Assembly: GCF_036898095.1 (NCBI RefSeq)
Contig: NC_090765.1
Span: 26,267,081 to 26,331,080, forward strand
DNA length: 64,000 nucleotides
Origin: Palaemon carinicauda
Taxonomy: Eukaryota > Arthropoda > Malacostraca > Decapoda > Palaemonidae
Direction: 5' to 3'
Below are positions 46,146 through 57,354 of the stretch, piece by piece. How positions within the stretch are numbered: position 1 is the stretch's first letter; the number at the start of each line of letters is the position of its first letter. The notes under the pieces are model-generated. The model was not told the DNA's origin and did not search any database. It was given only the letters and a program-made list of their open reading frames with translations. The translations under genes and the position numbers were made by a program.

Positions 46146-46362
46146 GAGAAGCTAACTTAAAAAACCCACCTAACCTATGCTAAAAGCCGTATCCTTACCC
46201 AGGGGGGCTGCGCCCCCCCCGACCCCCCCTTACACAAGAGTTTCCTTACCTACGAGTACAACGGGAGAAGCTAACTTGAAAAAACCCACCTAACCTATGT
46301 TAAAAGCCGTGTCCTTACCCAGGGGGGCTGTGCCCCCCCGGACCCCCCCTTACACAACATAT
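46146..46362. repeat. Tandem duplication with G/C palindrome, two copies
   Basis: Two units of about 118 bases, each with 'gagaagctaactt', 'cccacctaacctatg', 'ttacccaggggggctg' and a C-run (ggggggctgcgccccccc, able to fold). They differ at few positions. The second ends near 46362. Confidence 0.9.
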
Positions 46363-46473
46363 TTAAGATCCGTACAGCGTTTTTATTGCATACAAGATAA
46401 CAGTCGGAGCGATAATAAACAAATTAGGACACTTGGTCGTAGCGCTACAAACTACCCCTGAATCTTATCAATA

Positions 46474-46890
46474 TTAGTGAATACTTACCTCATAAGCTGG
46501 AACTACTATACACAGAAATTTAACTCTCGAGGCTAGGGCTACAGTATAAACTCGATCTGTGGTTCCTCCAAAATGTGAAGGTGTTAAATGAGTAAGAACT
46601 TGGTATCCTAAATCAGTGATTTTAGTTTCCACCATCTCTGGATTTTGGATTCCCTGTGTAGTTTTAGGACCACAATAATAGGGTCCTACAGCAGGAAATT
46701 GGGGTTTTTGGGTATGGGATTTCACAAAACGATTTAGGGAAGGGAAGCTGTTTAGCCCAACCTGACATAGAGCCACGTCTTCCTCACAAGCATGTATGAT
46801 TACGGCTAACTTAAAGTACGGCAGTGTAAATGGGGGTTGCAGGGTGGCGTTAGCCCCCCCCCATTGGGTAAGGACATGGCTTGTAGGCAA
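46474..46890 (-). CDS. Unrecognised 138-codon ORF, possible exon
   Basis: An uninterrupted minus-strand frame of mixed amino-acid composition, with no low-complexity bias except its first residues. It includes 'LAVIIHACEEDVALCQVGLN', 'NPEMVETKITDLGYQVLTHL' and 'TTDRVYTVALASRVKFLCIV'. Near its 3' end is a donor-like 'gag|gtaagt' (about 46483-46491 in reverse), so it could be an exon, with the last few residues being intron read-through. I do not recognise the family. It starts in a C-rich repeat-like stretch, so a transposon origin is equally possible. Confidence 0.3.
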   Translation of the reverse strand: MPTSHVLTQWGGANATLQPPFTLPYFKLAVIIHACEEDVALCQVGLNSFPSLNRFVKSHTQKPQFPAVGPYYCGPKTTQGIQNPEMVETKITDLGYQVLTHLTPSHFGGTTDRVYTVALASRVKFLCIVVPAYEVSIH

Positions 46891-47069
46891 GGAAAGGGCA
46901 GAAAGTTGAGCTTAGTTGATGTTCATTTTTAATCCACAAGGGAGGAACTGGCCGCTGATATACAATGGCTCCCGGGGATGGCATTACCCAACTCCTTCCC
47001 TAACCTCACTTAGGCTAGGACACTAAAGCTCCTGATTTGAGATTTACTTTTGGTATTTTTTTTTTTACA

Positions 47070-47905
47070 TGAGCACGCTCTCCATTTACTCCAAAATCAT
47101 GCATTCCTGCAGCACTCCTCTTTTTGTACAGTAATTAGGAGGGAAAGCAAAAAAAAAAAAAAAAATAGCAAATGTGGGAGATGGGAGGGGTTGGTAGAAG
47201 AGATACGAAGCGACCTGGAACCGACGTCGTCAACAGTGTCAATCAAAGAAAAGTTTATGACGTCAGCGGAGATTTATATTCAAAATATATAATAAATTAG
47301 AAAATGGATCAATTACGCCAAAGTGTCACTATTTGTGAATTTAGTAATACTGTACTTGACAATAAATCTTATCATTTTTTTAAAAGAAACTTTTTACGCG
47401 AATGACTATTTTTGCAGCGTATGACTGTTTTCATTGGCGGGAAATTGGCAGGCATCCTTAGGCAGTGGTCAATACATGGCGTTAGTGTAGCAAAACGTCG
47501 TCTGGGAAAACTAGTTATTCTCAAAATAGTTTCTGTAAAAAACACTTTAATTTGATTTATATCAAATATTCGCCTAATATAAAATACACATTTCACAAAT
47601 ATTGACACTTTTGAATAATTACTCCATTTTTAATTTAGTATATATATATTTTGAATATATACAAAATGGACGCTGATGTCATGGATTTTTCTTTGGTTGA
47701 CTACGTTGACGATGTCGGTTCCCGGTCGCTTAGTACCTCCCCCACCAACCCCTTCCCCCTCCCACCCCTTCCCCCTCCCCCCACCCGCAACATATCTGGC
47801 TACTTTTTGCTTAATCAGCATTTAAAGAACCTAATCATTGTACAAAATGAGGAGAGCTGCAGGACTGGATAATTTTGGAGTAAATGGAGAGCATTCTCTT
47901 GTAAA
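47070..47905. mobile_element. Foldback element with arms of about 270-310 bases
   Basis: 47070-47340 and 47590-47905 are imperfect inverted copies. Matching blocks include 'ctctccatttactccaaaat' / its complement near 47870-47895, 'gaccg.cgtcgtcaac' / near 47707-47722, 'tattcaaaatatata' / near 47640-47655, and 'aagtgtcactatttgtgaa' / near 47594-47615. About 250 bases lie between the arms. The small frames at 47372-47608 and 47651-47872 are within it and are not convincing genes. The long-arm structure is that of a foldback or long-TIR MITE. Confidence 0.75.
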
Positions 47906-48530
47906 CAAATACCTTTTTTTCTGTTGGCTACCTCACTTATCTGGAATTATAATAGTATAAAGAGTTGCAGATATAATGGTCCGTAATAGTGGCGGCTCTC
48001 TTCAGCACTCATTATTTTTACTTGATATTATCAAGAACATTCATTATAGCGATGTTTTTTCTGTTACTAAACCAACGATTTTTATAGGGGTACTTTATTA
48101 ACTTTTGGCGAAGCTGAAAGATGAGCCATTAGACTGTTAGCAAGGGTTTACCACCCGCTAGTTAGCGGGGGAGGGTGAGGGGTAGTAACACCCCTCTCAC
48201 TCATACACTTGGCCTATGAACCTCACTTTATTTTTGGCTTGGGGAGAGAGAGAGAGAGAGAGTGTCGCTTCCCTCTCCAACTTACTAGCCATTTCACTTA
48301 AATTTTCTTAATCTTATGTTTTCTTTTATATATATGAAAACCTTCTTAATGTTTTTATATATATTTTAAGCTTTTCTTTACAGTGAATGTTATTGTTTGT
48401 GTGACAGCATAGTGCAGCAGGTTCCCAAGGGCTGGGAACCATCTCTTAACGATATTCCCCCCTTGAATGATGAACAACCCGTAGGCTGGGAGCCTTCCGA
48501 GTGACTCGGCTGTTGCCTCAGGGGAGTCCT
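47906..48530. other. Unassigned sequence left of a DIRS relic
   Basis: Contains a short (GA)n at 48244-48262. 48410-48530 ('ggttcccaagggctgggaacc', 'gtaggctgggagccttccga') is GC-richer and may belong to the neighbouring retroelement. Confidence 0.4.
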
Positions 48531-48839
48531 CATTTGTTCCTACACTGATACAAACCCTCATTCTGTATTGTAGGAGATATTCTGGCGCGAGCTAGAAAAT
48601 ACGGCAGAAAAACCTTAAGAATGGCGTTAATGATCGGGAAGGTAGTTATCCACCTGTTAGAGTTGGAGGACCGCCGATCGGTAGCTACTGTTTACCTCCA
48701 ATCGAATTCTAGCCATCGCAGTGGTAACACCGCTGCTCCTGCTGTTGTTTGACTGGCAGACTAGCCTTTCTTTTTTGTGCTTTTCATTAATTCTTTTTCT
48801 TTGTTGGATGTGATGTCCTTTATTATGAGGAAGTGTCTT

Positions 48840-51251
48840 GTGGTGCCCCTGAAATCCTGTAGCACCTTTATGTCGCCGCTGGAGGTGGATCCTGATTTCC
48901 TATGCCCTGGGTGCAGAGTTCATAGGTGTTCTGAAGGCTCCCCCTGCCAAGTATGTAGAGAAATCCCAGAAGGACTTGTTACCTCCAGGTTTGCCGTTGA
49001 AAGGTAAGGAGTCTCGGGCCTCTTCTTCAGCCTCATGTTCTCTCCCTTCAGACTCTTCCTTGCCTCCCTCCTCCGGGGGAGAAGTCAAGGAAGAGTGGCA
49101 CCATTGATTTAACCCCATTCCTCTTGGTCAGGCGGATCCCGTTGCCTCCCCTAGCGGGGCAATGTTTTCTGCCACCGGGAATGTTTCCGTTACTGCTTCC
49201 GTTCCAGATCATGTACGAGCAGTATGGCCTTCCCTTGGACTTAATGGTTCTCCTTTGGAGGAAGTTTGGAACCAGTTCCTCGCGGGTAAGGTTGTGCCCC
49301 AGGTTCTCAGGAGTTCCGGACCTCGCTTACCTCCCGTCAACTCATTCGGCGCCCGCTGAAGTTTCAGTGGATGTAGTAACTTCAGCTCCTGCGGCGCCTA
49401 CTTCTCACACTGTTTGCGCTTCTACAATATCACAGCGTCGCAATCGCAAACATCGCAGTACCTCCTCCTCCTCCTCCTCCTCTTCAGAGGCTAGGAGGGA
49501 GAGAGAGAAGAGGAAAAATTCGCCTTGATGTTCTCGCCGGAGAGACAGGCAATATAGGAAGAGACATCATTGTTCTCGCTCTTCCTTGCGTTCTCTCTCT
49601 TCACGAGATGTCTCGCCTCTAGACTATAAGTGGTCTCGGTGCAAACCTAAGAAGAGCGCTTCCTCTCATCATCGTTCTCTCTCGCGAGGGATCATCTAAG
49701 CACTCAAAGCGCTTTGAAAATAGCGCTACGTTATGTTCTCGCTCTTCATCGCAAGAGAGGTCTTCAAAGCGTAATAAGCTCTCCCCTAAGAGAAGTGCTT
49801 CTTACCGCGGGCGCTCAGAATCGCTTGCCGATTCTTCTCACAATTTTTCATCTAATCGCGCAGGGGCGCGGCCAAGGGCAAAGCGTGTCCTGATCTCCAA
49901 CCCTCTCCTTCACATATTAGTTTGAGGGTCTCCGATCACTCTAGGAAAGTCAGAAAAAGCGCTTCTCCTCGCTTTCGCTCCTTATCATCAGAGAAGGATC
50001 ACTCGCCCTTCGACTTCTCGATCTCGCAAGTCTCCCGTCATACACTCGCGGGGTCAATCTCCTCACCCTCGTGTTTCAGATAGGACAACCTCGCACCCGG
50101 ATCCTTTGTTTCCTAATGAGTTAGGGATTACGAGCCTCTTGAAAACCTCAGAAGAAGACGTAGGGGTTCAACCCTTCTTCTCTTCAGTTGAGAGCAGAGG
50201 GACAAGGCCAGATCGCTGATCAATTCGGCTTCTTCCACCTTGTCCTTCAGACCTTTCAAAGAGAGGAATCTCTACAAGCTGTACAAGGTCAGGCACTCGT
50301 GGCGCCATTATCCAGCGCTCAGCCTTCCCCTGCAACAACAGTAGCATGATTTCCTACTTCGCCATTACCTCCAGAGTCTCCGATTTCTATCGTTCTTCCC
50401 CTTTCGAATAAGAAAGATGCGAGGAGTAAGGCAAAAGTTTTGTCTGCTGCTTGCGTCTCCACTTCACCTGTAATAACACGCAAGGAATTAGCGCAGCCTG
50501 AGGATTCCTTGGAAGAGCCGCTGTCGAAGGACTTGGAGTCCTCCTATTTAAAGGCTCTAAGAACTTTGTGTGATATCTCAGGCCTCGGCGATTTGCATCT
50601 GTCTCAACATCTTGACGGTCCAGCCTTAGATAGGGTAGTCGTCCTCCACCGAACCCTACGGCCAGAATTGAACCTCCCTGGTCTGTTCACACTGCAGGCC
50701 ATCTGAGGAAGGTCTTGCAGGCGGTCTCGGGAGAAACGGGTTCCCTGAAGTCTCAGGGATCCCATAATTTTTTGCAATTTCCGTTTTTGAGGCAAAAGTG
50801 CTTTTACAAGGTCAGAGACACCAACCTTTCTCCTCTGACCTTGGATCCCCTCACGGCGAGGCTTACACCTGGCTTCTCCTCGGAGAGAGAGACTACTCTT
50901 CCAGTCTCTTTCTCAGCCACAGCATCCTCGGCAATGGAGAACCTGTCAAACCAAGACTCCATGCAGTCCCTACAGGAAGTCCTGGTTGCTGGGGCCAAGA
51001 CAATGGACTTCCTAACTGCTACAACAGTGACCATGTGGGGCAATTGGGTTCTCAAAAGGAGTAAATCGGTAGTTTCCAGACTTCATAGGCGCATCGCTAA
51101 GGCCGAGAGATCATATTTTAGAAACTCGGACCTTCTACAACCTCTTCTCTTTTCTAAGCAAGCAGTTTCCTCTACTGTAGATACTTGGAGGCACAGGACA
51201 CCACTATGCAAAAGGCTGCTTCTTTTTGCACAATGCAGCTGCAGCATCTAA
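48840..51251 (+). pseudogene. DIRS-like gag relic
   Basis: Starts with 'MSPLEVDPDFLCPGC' and the five-Cys motif at 48903-48956. A broken linker follows. Next is an Arg/Ser/His-rich stretch (about 49430-49700, with 'SSSSSSSSSEARREREKRK'), then a helical part at 50440-51251 in two frames: 'LKALRTLCDISGLGDLHLSQ', then 'EVLVAGAKTMDFLTATTVTM', 'WGNWVLKRSKSVVSRL', 'NSDLLQPLLFSKQAV'. The last part matches the pattern of decapod DIRS gag as I recall it ('tl.gaktf.fl.s..itlWgNw.LkRrd'). Nucleic-acid packaging is inferred. Confidence 0.55.
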
Positions 51252-51879
51252 CAACACAATCTAAGGCCACAATCGCAGCTTCACTTCCAGAGGAAAGTCG
51301 GCTCCTCCCAAGGCTAAAGGCAGAGGGAGGAACCCTAGATAGAAATAGGGTTTCGGATCCCCCTTTCCAGTTGCGTAGGGGGTTGCCTGCAGGGGAGTTG
51401 GAGGAGGTGGAAAGCTATGGGGCCCCCATGCAATGGACCATCGGGTTTTATGTTAGGAAAAATACAAACTGTTACAGGTTTGTCATATCTTTCCAACAAG
51501 GACAGAGAATTTGCAACTCAGCTACGAGATAATACACTTTCTGTCCTTCTCCATCCTATGGAGGTGTGGGGGCGTTTCTCCTTAACTGCAACTTCCGAAC
51601 ATCCACTGAGATGCGCGTTTCAACCGTTACGTCTGGGTACAGAACGATGTGTTTTTCATTGAGGTCTCCGAGCCTCTTCTCCAGTTCTGTCCTCTTCTCC
51701 TGGAACAATTTAGTTTTTTCAAACTCTGTTCAAAAAGGAGAAGGCATACAGTCAAACAAGCAGTTAGTCCACAGGACTTCCTGGGTATGTTGGACAACTA
51801 GGACTCTCACTACTAGATTCTGGAATGCCGTCATCAAGGAAGTGTCTTCAACCCTTTAGCAGCTCTTACGAGAAGGTTT

Positions 51880-52560
51880 ACCCTAGTGTCAACCTAGTTT
51901 GATAGGATCAGTTTCATTTTCTGAAGACCTCGGTACAATGGATTTATCTTAACAGACTCAACATCTCATCTTCGTTACGGATTGAAGTAAATTTCAAGAG
52001 ATACCCTGGCTTCCTTATCAGAGACAAGCACCCTTATATATGTTTGTTTTTGTCATAGCAGAAGTATTTTTTCCGCAGATCGACTGGATTCTATGAGGAG
52101 GATAAGAAGTCTTCCCTCTATGAGATGCACTTTCAGCCAGCAGTCTTGTCAACGTCTCGCTTGGGTTCATCAAGCCCGCATTTGAGTCCTTTGAATCCAG
52201 CCTCCTCTTTGGCATGAATAAGAACAGGAGTAGTATCTCCCTCTTTTTCGCTGGTCTTTGAGACCCGCGTAGGATACAGACTCAAGAAGACGGTTGACAA
52301 ATGGAATCTTCGCAAAGCAGTCAACTTCATTGACTGTTCCTCGAATTGATTTCTTCCTTCAGATGCATCAAAGAAAAATGAAGGGGGCATGCTATACCAC
52401 TTGGTCTCCAGGCTTTGGTCAGAGTCCGAGCAGTACTGCCTCATAAACCTTTCAGAGATGAGGGCAACCTTCTTGTTGGCAAAGGGTGCCATCCCCTTTG
52501 AGGAGAACTCAGTTTTGAGCTCTGGCTCGTATCTCAGACAATGCCCGATGTCGACCTTCA
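51880..52560 (+). pseudogene. DIRS-like reverse transcriptase/ribonuclease H relic
   Basis: Near 52270-52480, across two frames, the plus strand reads 'NLRKAVNFIDCSSN', 'FLPSDASKKNEGGM' and 'HLVSRLWSESEQYCLINLSE' with 'MRATFLL'. This follows the ribonuclease H pattern (Asp in S-D-A-S, then L-W-S-x-x-E-x, then I-N-L-x-E). Upstream, 51910-52010 may be reverse transcriptase, too damaged to be sure. A minus-strand frame of 142 codons (52133-52561) is the shadow of this region. Confidence 0.5.
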
Positions 52561-52615
52561 ACTTGAGCTAGAACTTGAGGATGGGAAACAGAGATTGCGG
52601 CCAAGAAGATCGCGT

Positions 52616-52880
52616 CTAGATGATGGAATTCTCCCTTTCTTTAGTGTGTTGATCGTGTCCTTCCTTTTTGCTGAAAAGACTTCCCTTTCCCGTTCGTCTC
52701 CCCTTCGAAGGATTCTTCCAGCGAAGAGAGGGATTCATCCACTCCCTGGTCGAGGTAGTAGTTCCTCCACCAGCCACTATGCAGCAATCATCTTGCTTGG
52801 TAGAAGGATCGCTGACAGCAGCAGCAAACAATGGCCGGCTTTCCCATCCGCGAGAGAATCTCCCTTTTCCTGGTTGATCT
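52616..52880 (+). pseudogene. Gag-like fragment between ribonuclease H and recombinase
   Basis: The frame 52668-52877 reads 'FEGFFQRREGFIHSLVEVVV', 'PPPATMQQSSCLVEGSLTAA' and 'NNGRLSHPRE'. I recall this kind of segment from gag proteins of DIRS-like elements. It is out of the expected order, so it may be an inserted or duplicated piece. Confidence 0.35.
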
Positions 52881-53249
52881 CGCCTTTGGGGATTCCTCCC
52901 ACGGGGATTGGGTTCACTTATTCTCCACCCTTGCCCTTCAGAGTACGCCTCGTCATCAGTAATCTTGTTTCGTTAGAAGACTCGTTTCACCTACAGATGT
53001 ACAGTAGATCCTGAGAGATCCTATGGGAATTGGATTCGTCCATTTCCCGCCCTTGATCTTCGGGAGCAGGCCATCAGACTCGTCTCGCCAGTAAGACTTG
53101 TCTTGCCTAACGGACTCGTCAAGTCCAGTTGAGTCATTGGTAACTCCCTACGGAGATCCAGAGAGAACCCCCTCACTGACTCTTAACAGCCACATGTGAA
53201 CATCCTTCACGATGCAGTATCTTTGCTGTGACTTCACGCCTGGAGACTA

Positions 53250-54150
53250 TCCAGCTCCTCCTCTCTCAGGGTGTCTCTCCTGCAACAAGTTGCAACGAGA
53301 ATGTCTGGATACCTAGACAGATCTTTGGCTTCGGCCATCCAGGTTAAGTGGACTGTAAGTTGGTATCATGGAATGGGTATCCCTCCCGTCAATACCACTA
53401 TGCCAGCAGTAAGGGAGTTCCTTGGTTACCTTCAGGAGGAAAGCTTCTGTTGGTTTCGGCAATGAAAGGCTACTGCTAGTCTTTGAGCCTCGTTTTTAGA
53501 CTTAAAGGAATTTACCTTTCTTTCACGTTGGCATCGCCCCTCATAGGAAGTTTTGAGCCTACAGACCCTTAGTCGGAAAGGAGACAGTGTTTCAGGACTC
53601 CAAGCAGGAGAGGTCACCTTACCTTGATGACAGATTTCCCTCTCGTGTTGACTTAAGCCAAGAGATTTGACGAACCCCATGGGATGCCCTTAACATCGCA
53701 TTCACGATGATAGGCCAAGTGATACTCGACCTAGTTTCTGACAGCTCAGAAATTAGTCTAGGAGTCCTTCGTTGCATAACCAATGATCCAGATCAACGGT
53801 TACTATGCCAAAGAGAAACTGGAGGGCCTTCCTCGAGGAAACTATAGGAGCTTGACCCCGAGTTTCAGCACTTTTCACCAGCTCGGGGAAAGTCAAGAGA
53901 AGGATCACCGACGACACGTTCTTGTCTCGGATTCACAAGGTAATGGACCAAGCATAGAAGAGACAGAGAGCTCATAACATTAAAGGCAGGATTATGCCCT
54001 AACATTTATAAGACTACTCTGTGAGACAGGTCTTGTCAGTGGGCGTGTAGAAGTGTCACATGACCTTCACCACTCGCATCCTGTGAGAAGTGACTCACAG
54101 AAACATGGATACCTTCTCCAGAGATCCCATGGTGGCTACACAATAAATGA
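53250..54150 (+). pseudogene. DIRS-like tyrosine recombinase relic
   Basis: 53271-53465 reads 'LLQQVATRMSGYLDRSLASA' and 'MPAVREFLGYLQEE', the core-binding domain. A relic of 'LA.AKR..E.HG' lies near 53640-53680. Near 53995-54130 the frame reads 'DYSVRQVLSVG', 'KCHMTFTT' and 'EVTHRNMDTFSRDPMVA'. In recombinases of this type T-F-x-x-H-Y precedes L-R-D; here that place reads R-I-L-stop, so the nucleophile Tyr is gone. Confidence 0.6.
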
Positions 54151-54689
54151 TTTGAAAACCTCTGTCTCCTTGATGAACAAGTAGCAGATGAGGGAGGGTA
54201 GAGTTTAACTATGGTTAAGTCTGGGACAAGGGACAGAGAAGGACTGGCCCTTATTTTCTTCTATCTTCCAGCCTGTGGAATAGCAACACCTACAGTACTC
54301 TTCAACTAGACCCCACTGTCTGCAGGTCAAAACTTCCAATGTGTACCTGGTATAGATAGATATACTTGTTACATCCCCATACCCCCTGGCGAGGTAGGAT
54401 TTGGTAAAGTCTATGGTACCCTTGGAAGAGTCCGATGACTCGGAGAACTCTTTCTTGGACCAGTCACAGTGCTAGTATCACAAACGCACAGCTTGCATAG
54501 GCCGCTGTACATGCAAAGCACAGTTTTAGTGAGGTGTAGGGTTTCCACCAATTATGTGCAAAATACATAAAGGGGAAAACCCCCTGGTCAAAGCCAAACG
54601 GCCTGTTGGCACTGACTTTCACCCTCCTTAAGGGTAAGTGAACCCATATAAATGGCGTTGGTTTGTATTTAGTGACGGAACAAATGACA

Positions 54690-55960
54690 TTTAGAAGTGA
54701 TATGTATTTTTCCTAATGATACAAACCTTCGATCACCTTCAGAGCGTAAAATCGCTTCAGCGTGAATCGTCAGCCTACCTCCTCTTCCAGTGATTCGTAG
54801 CTTCTCGACGCTTAAACGCTCATCGCTCAACAGGGTAGCGTTCGGCTGTTGCTCATTGCGTTTCAGTCTAACCCGTCGCTCTCCTTCGGAATGCAATAGC
54901 CCTCCAGGGCGTAAATTGCTCAGCCTTCATAATCCTCACCTGCTCGACAGTCACTCCATCGTCTGGTAAAGTATGAATCGCCTGACCATTTTCGACGATC
55001 GAAATTTTGTGTATCACCTTAGCGTTTGGTTACACGGGAATCGCCGACGCTTCCATCAGTTCGTGGATAACCTAACCATCGTCAACGATCGACAACTCGT
55101 GTATCTCCCAAGTCTTCGGTTACACGTGAGCCGCTTACGCGTTCGACTTCTCGTCAAGCTTCTGATACGCGAAAATTGCCGAGAACGTGAGAATCGCCTG
55201 CTCTTCCACCACCTCGGAAATTGCCTGCTCGTTAGCAATCGCGTGCTCGTTAGTGTTCGCCTGCTCATCAGCGATCGTCTTGCCAGTAGTGTTTACTTCA
55301 GCAACCATATTCGTAGCTTAGACCTTTACCGTCTTGGGAATCGCTCGTCCGTCGCTTAGTGAATCACCGTTCGACTGTAACTCAGAGCGTTCCCAAACTA
55401 CCCCGTCGTCTTCCTTTGGAATGCTTTCACCCGCCTGTTTGCGATTCACTTCAACGAGAATCGTCTCTCATCGGTCAGCCTTCACGCCCAGCTATGCGTG
55501 AGTCGCCTACTCGAGGATCGTCGACACAGTGGTAACGATCGATCCTGCGTCATCGCGGTATCGCCCGTCAACACGGGGTCACACTCCCTCTTATCGATCA
55601 TCGAGTCATCGGTCTTCATGTTGGCAATCACTATCGCGTCCTGAGCAGGTGGTTTCCCGACGCTCTCCAACGCGTCAGCAGTCGTCACATCCTCTTGCAA
55701 AGAGGATCACCAACTGCAGCCACCAAAGGTGGTGGTTGTGGCAGGGAGGAAGGAAGGTTATCAATCGTTCACCGTCATACCACGAAGGCTTTGGAAACCT
55801 TCCTTCTTTAGCACCCGCACCATTGACTTTCTGGCCCACCAGGTAATGACCCTGTGGGCTATCACCATTCTGAAACGTCCAGCGATTCGTTTATCACCAC
55901 CTCGAGAGTTGTTTATTCACTGCCCTCCCTCTATAAATTTCCTTTATAGTATAGAATGAA
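54690..55960 (+). pseudogene. Retroelement leader and Arg/Ser-rich gag-like region
   Basis: Opens with 'tttttcctaatgatacaaacc', the same terminal signature as the DIRS ends. The body is an array of loosely repeated segments with 'gaatcgcc', 'cgacgatcga' and 'cgttcgtg'-type words. Read in different frames they give Arg/Ser-rich or Leu-rich strings (for example 'RSSSHRSSCWQSLSRPEQ' near 55600). No reverse transcriptase follows before 55960. The frames at 54973-55359 and 55529-55846 are parts of this degenerate coding region. Confidence 0.45.
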
Positions 55961-57340
55961 AAACTATATACAAATATATTCTACAAATTTGTACAGTCTA
56001 TATAGTATTTATGTACGCTGACACATGACGAGGTGTCCAGTTACTGTATCTTTGTTTTGGAGGAACTCGTGTGAAGTATGTGGTCTATGAACTGGCATTA
56101 TGATTCCTTCTTAACCTAACCTAACAACTACAGATTCTACATAACCAAGGGACAATGGTAGGGATGGGCAACAGTCATCGGCATTTTTCCTTCAAGAATG
56201 GCATCATCTTCATTATAATACCTGCACCACTCTTTCTTGAACTATTTTAGATAAATATTGTCATTGTTCTCTTATACTTGACTATTAATTGGAAGTCTTG
56301 TGTATTTTATCTTTTTTTTTTTTTTTTTTTTCTCTCTCTCCAGATACTATCATCTTAGTTGTTGGGACTCATGCATACTTTATAACCCAACACTTGAAAG
56401 ACGTTCTAGCCCTTTATGTAGAATTTTTTTTCATTGAAGTTATAGATGTCTTGGTATACTTTATTTATAGACTAACCCTATTTAGCTATGTTAGCGAGCG
56501 TAGAGCAGAATTCCTTTACTCATCATAAATTTGTTGCAGAAAATATTGGATAAGAAGTCTTGGTATTGAATATGAGTTTTTTTCCAAAGCAGGACTTCTC
56601 AAGTAAATTTATTTTATTATAAACTCTTACCAGAGCACTATTGTGTGAGCTTATTTTAGTATGTATGATGAGGATGTACAGTATCTAATATTTAGCTGTT
56701 CTTTTACATTTATGGAGTCAGGAACTGTCAATGTTTGTATAGTATGTTCAGTGGTGATGTTGGAAGGTTTCCATATCTTTTGCACATTGTTTTTCATTAG
56801 TCTTGGGATACCTGTCAAACATTTTCATTTTAGGTAATCCGGTTTAAATTACTTGAAAGTGCATTGATCACACTGTATTTACAGGTAGTGCACTCATCCC
56901 ATTTCTTTTTCAAAAAATACCAATTAGGTATAGTAACCTGTAAAGACATGAATCTTCACACCCTTAGAGCATCTGCATTGGAATATTCACATTGACACAT
57001 TCTTTTGATTCAGATGGCAAAGGTGAATTAATCCAAGAATATAAAATAAAAGAAAAAATGCCCTAGATATTGGCAGAAAAAAGTTGTCATCTGCCTATTG
57101 ACTTATAGCTCACAGATATTTTAAAGTCTTCAATTCTTTTTCATTTCAATTCATAAGTTTATAAATAATTTTTTTTAGCATTGATACATACTATTGATTA
57201 AAATTTATGTTCTTCACTGTAGGAAAGAAGAATTAAATGAGTTAGAGATTTTGTCTTCTTAGTGGAGCAAGGTTACTTGTTGTTTCTCCATGAGAAACTT
57301 AAGATAATTTGGACCAGTTAAGAATACAGGACTTTGTATT
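55961..57340. other. Unassigned intergenic sequence
   Basis: AT-rich with a T20-type run near 56312-56330. Nothing recognised; the 79-codon frame at 56289 begins at that run. Confidence 0.4.
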
Positions 57341-57354
57341 ACTGACATTGATAA

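Larger units (their letters stand above)
48531..54686 (+). mobile_element. Second DIRS-like retrotransposon, decayed
   Basis: Left end catttgttcctacactgata; right end in reverse complement catttgttccgtcactaaat: a 26-base inverted repeat with few mismatches. Inside, in order, are relics of a gag-like region with Cys motif and Arg/Ser-rich part, a second gag segment, reverse transcriptase/ribonuclease H pieces, and tyrosine recombinase pieces. The frame is broken throughout. No internal complementary region was located, so the DIRS label rests on gene content and the inverted ends. Confidence 0.7.

Noticed and set aside
47651..47872. Small Pro-rich protein frame
   Set aside because: Lies in one arm of the foldback element; the Pro run is a C-rich low-complexity patch.
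52133..52561. A 142-codon minus-strand frame
   Set aside because: Complement of a plus-strand ribonuclease H-like relic; no motif of its own.
54973..55359. Arg/Leu-rich 128-codon frame as a host gene
   Set aside because: Composed of loosely repeated words in a gag-like retroelement stretch; the opposite strand is also open and Arg/Ser-rich.
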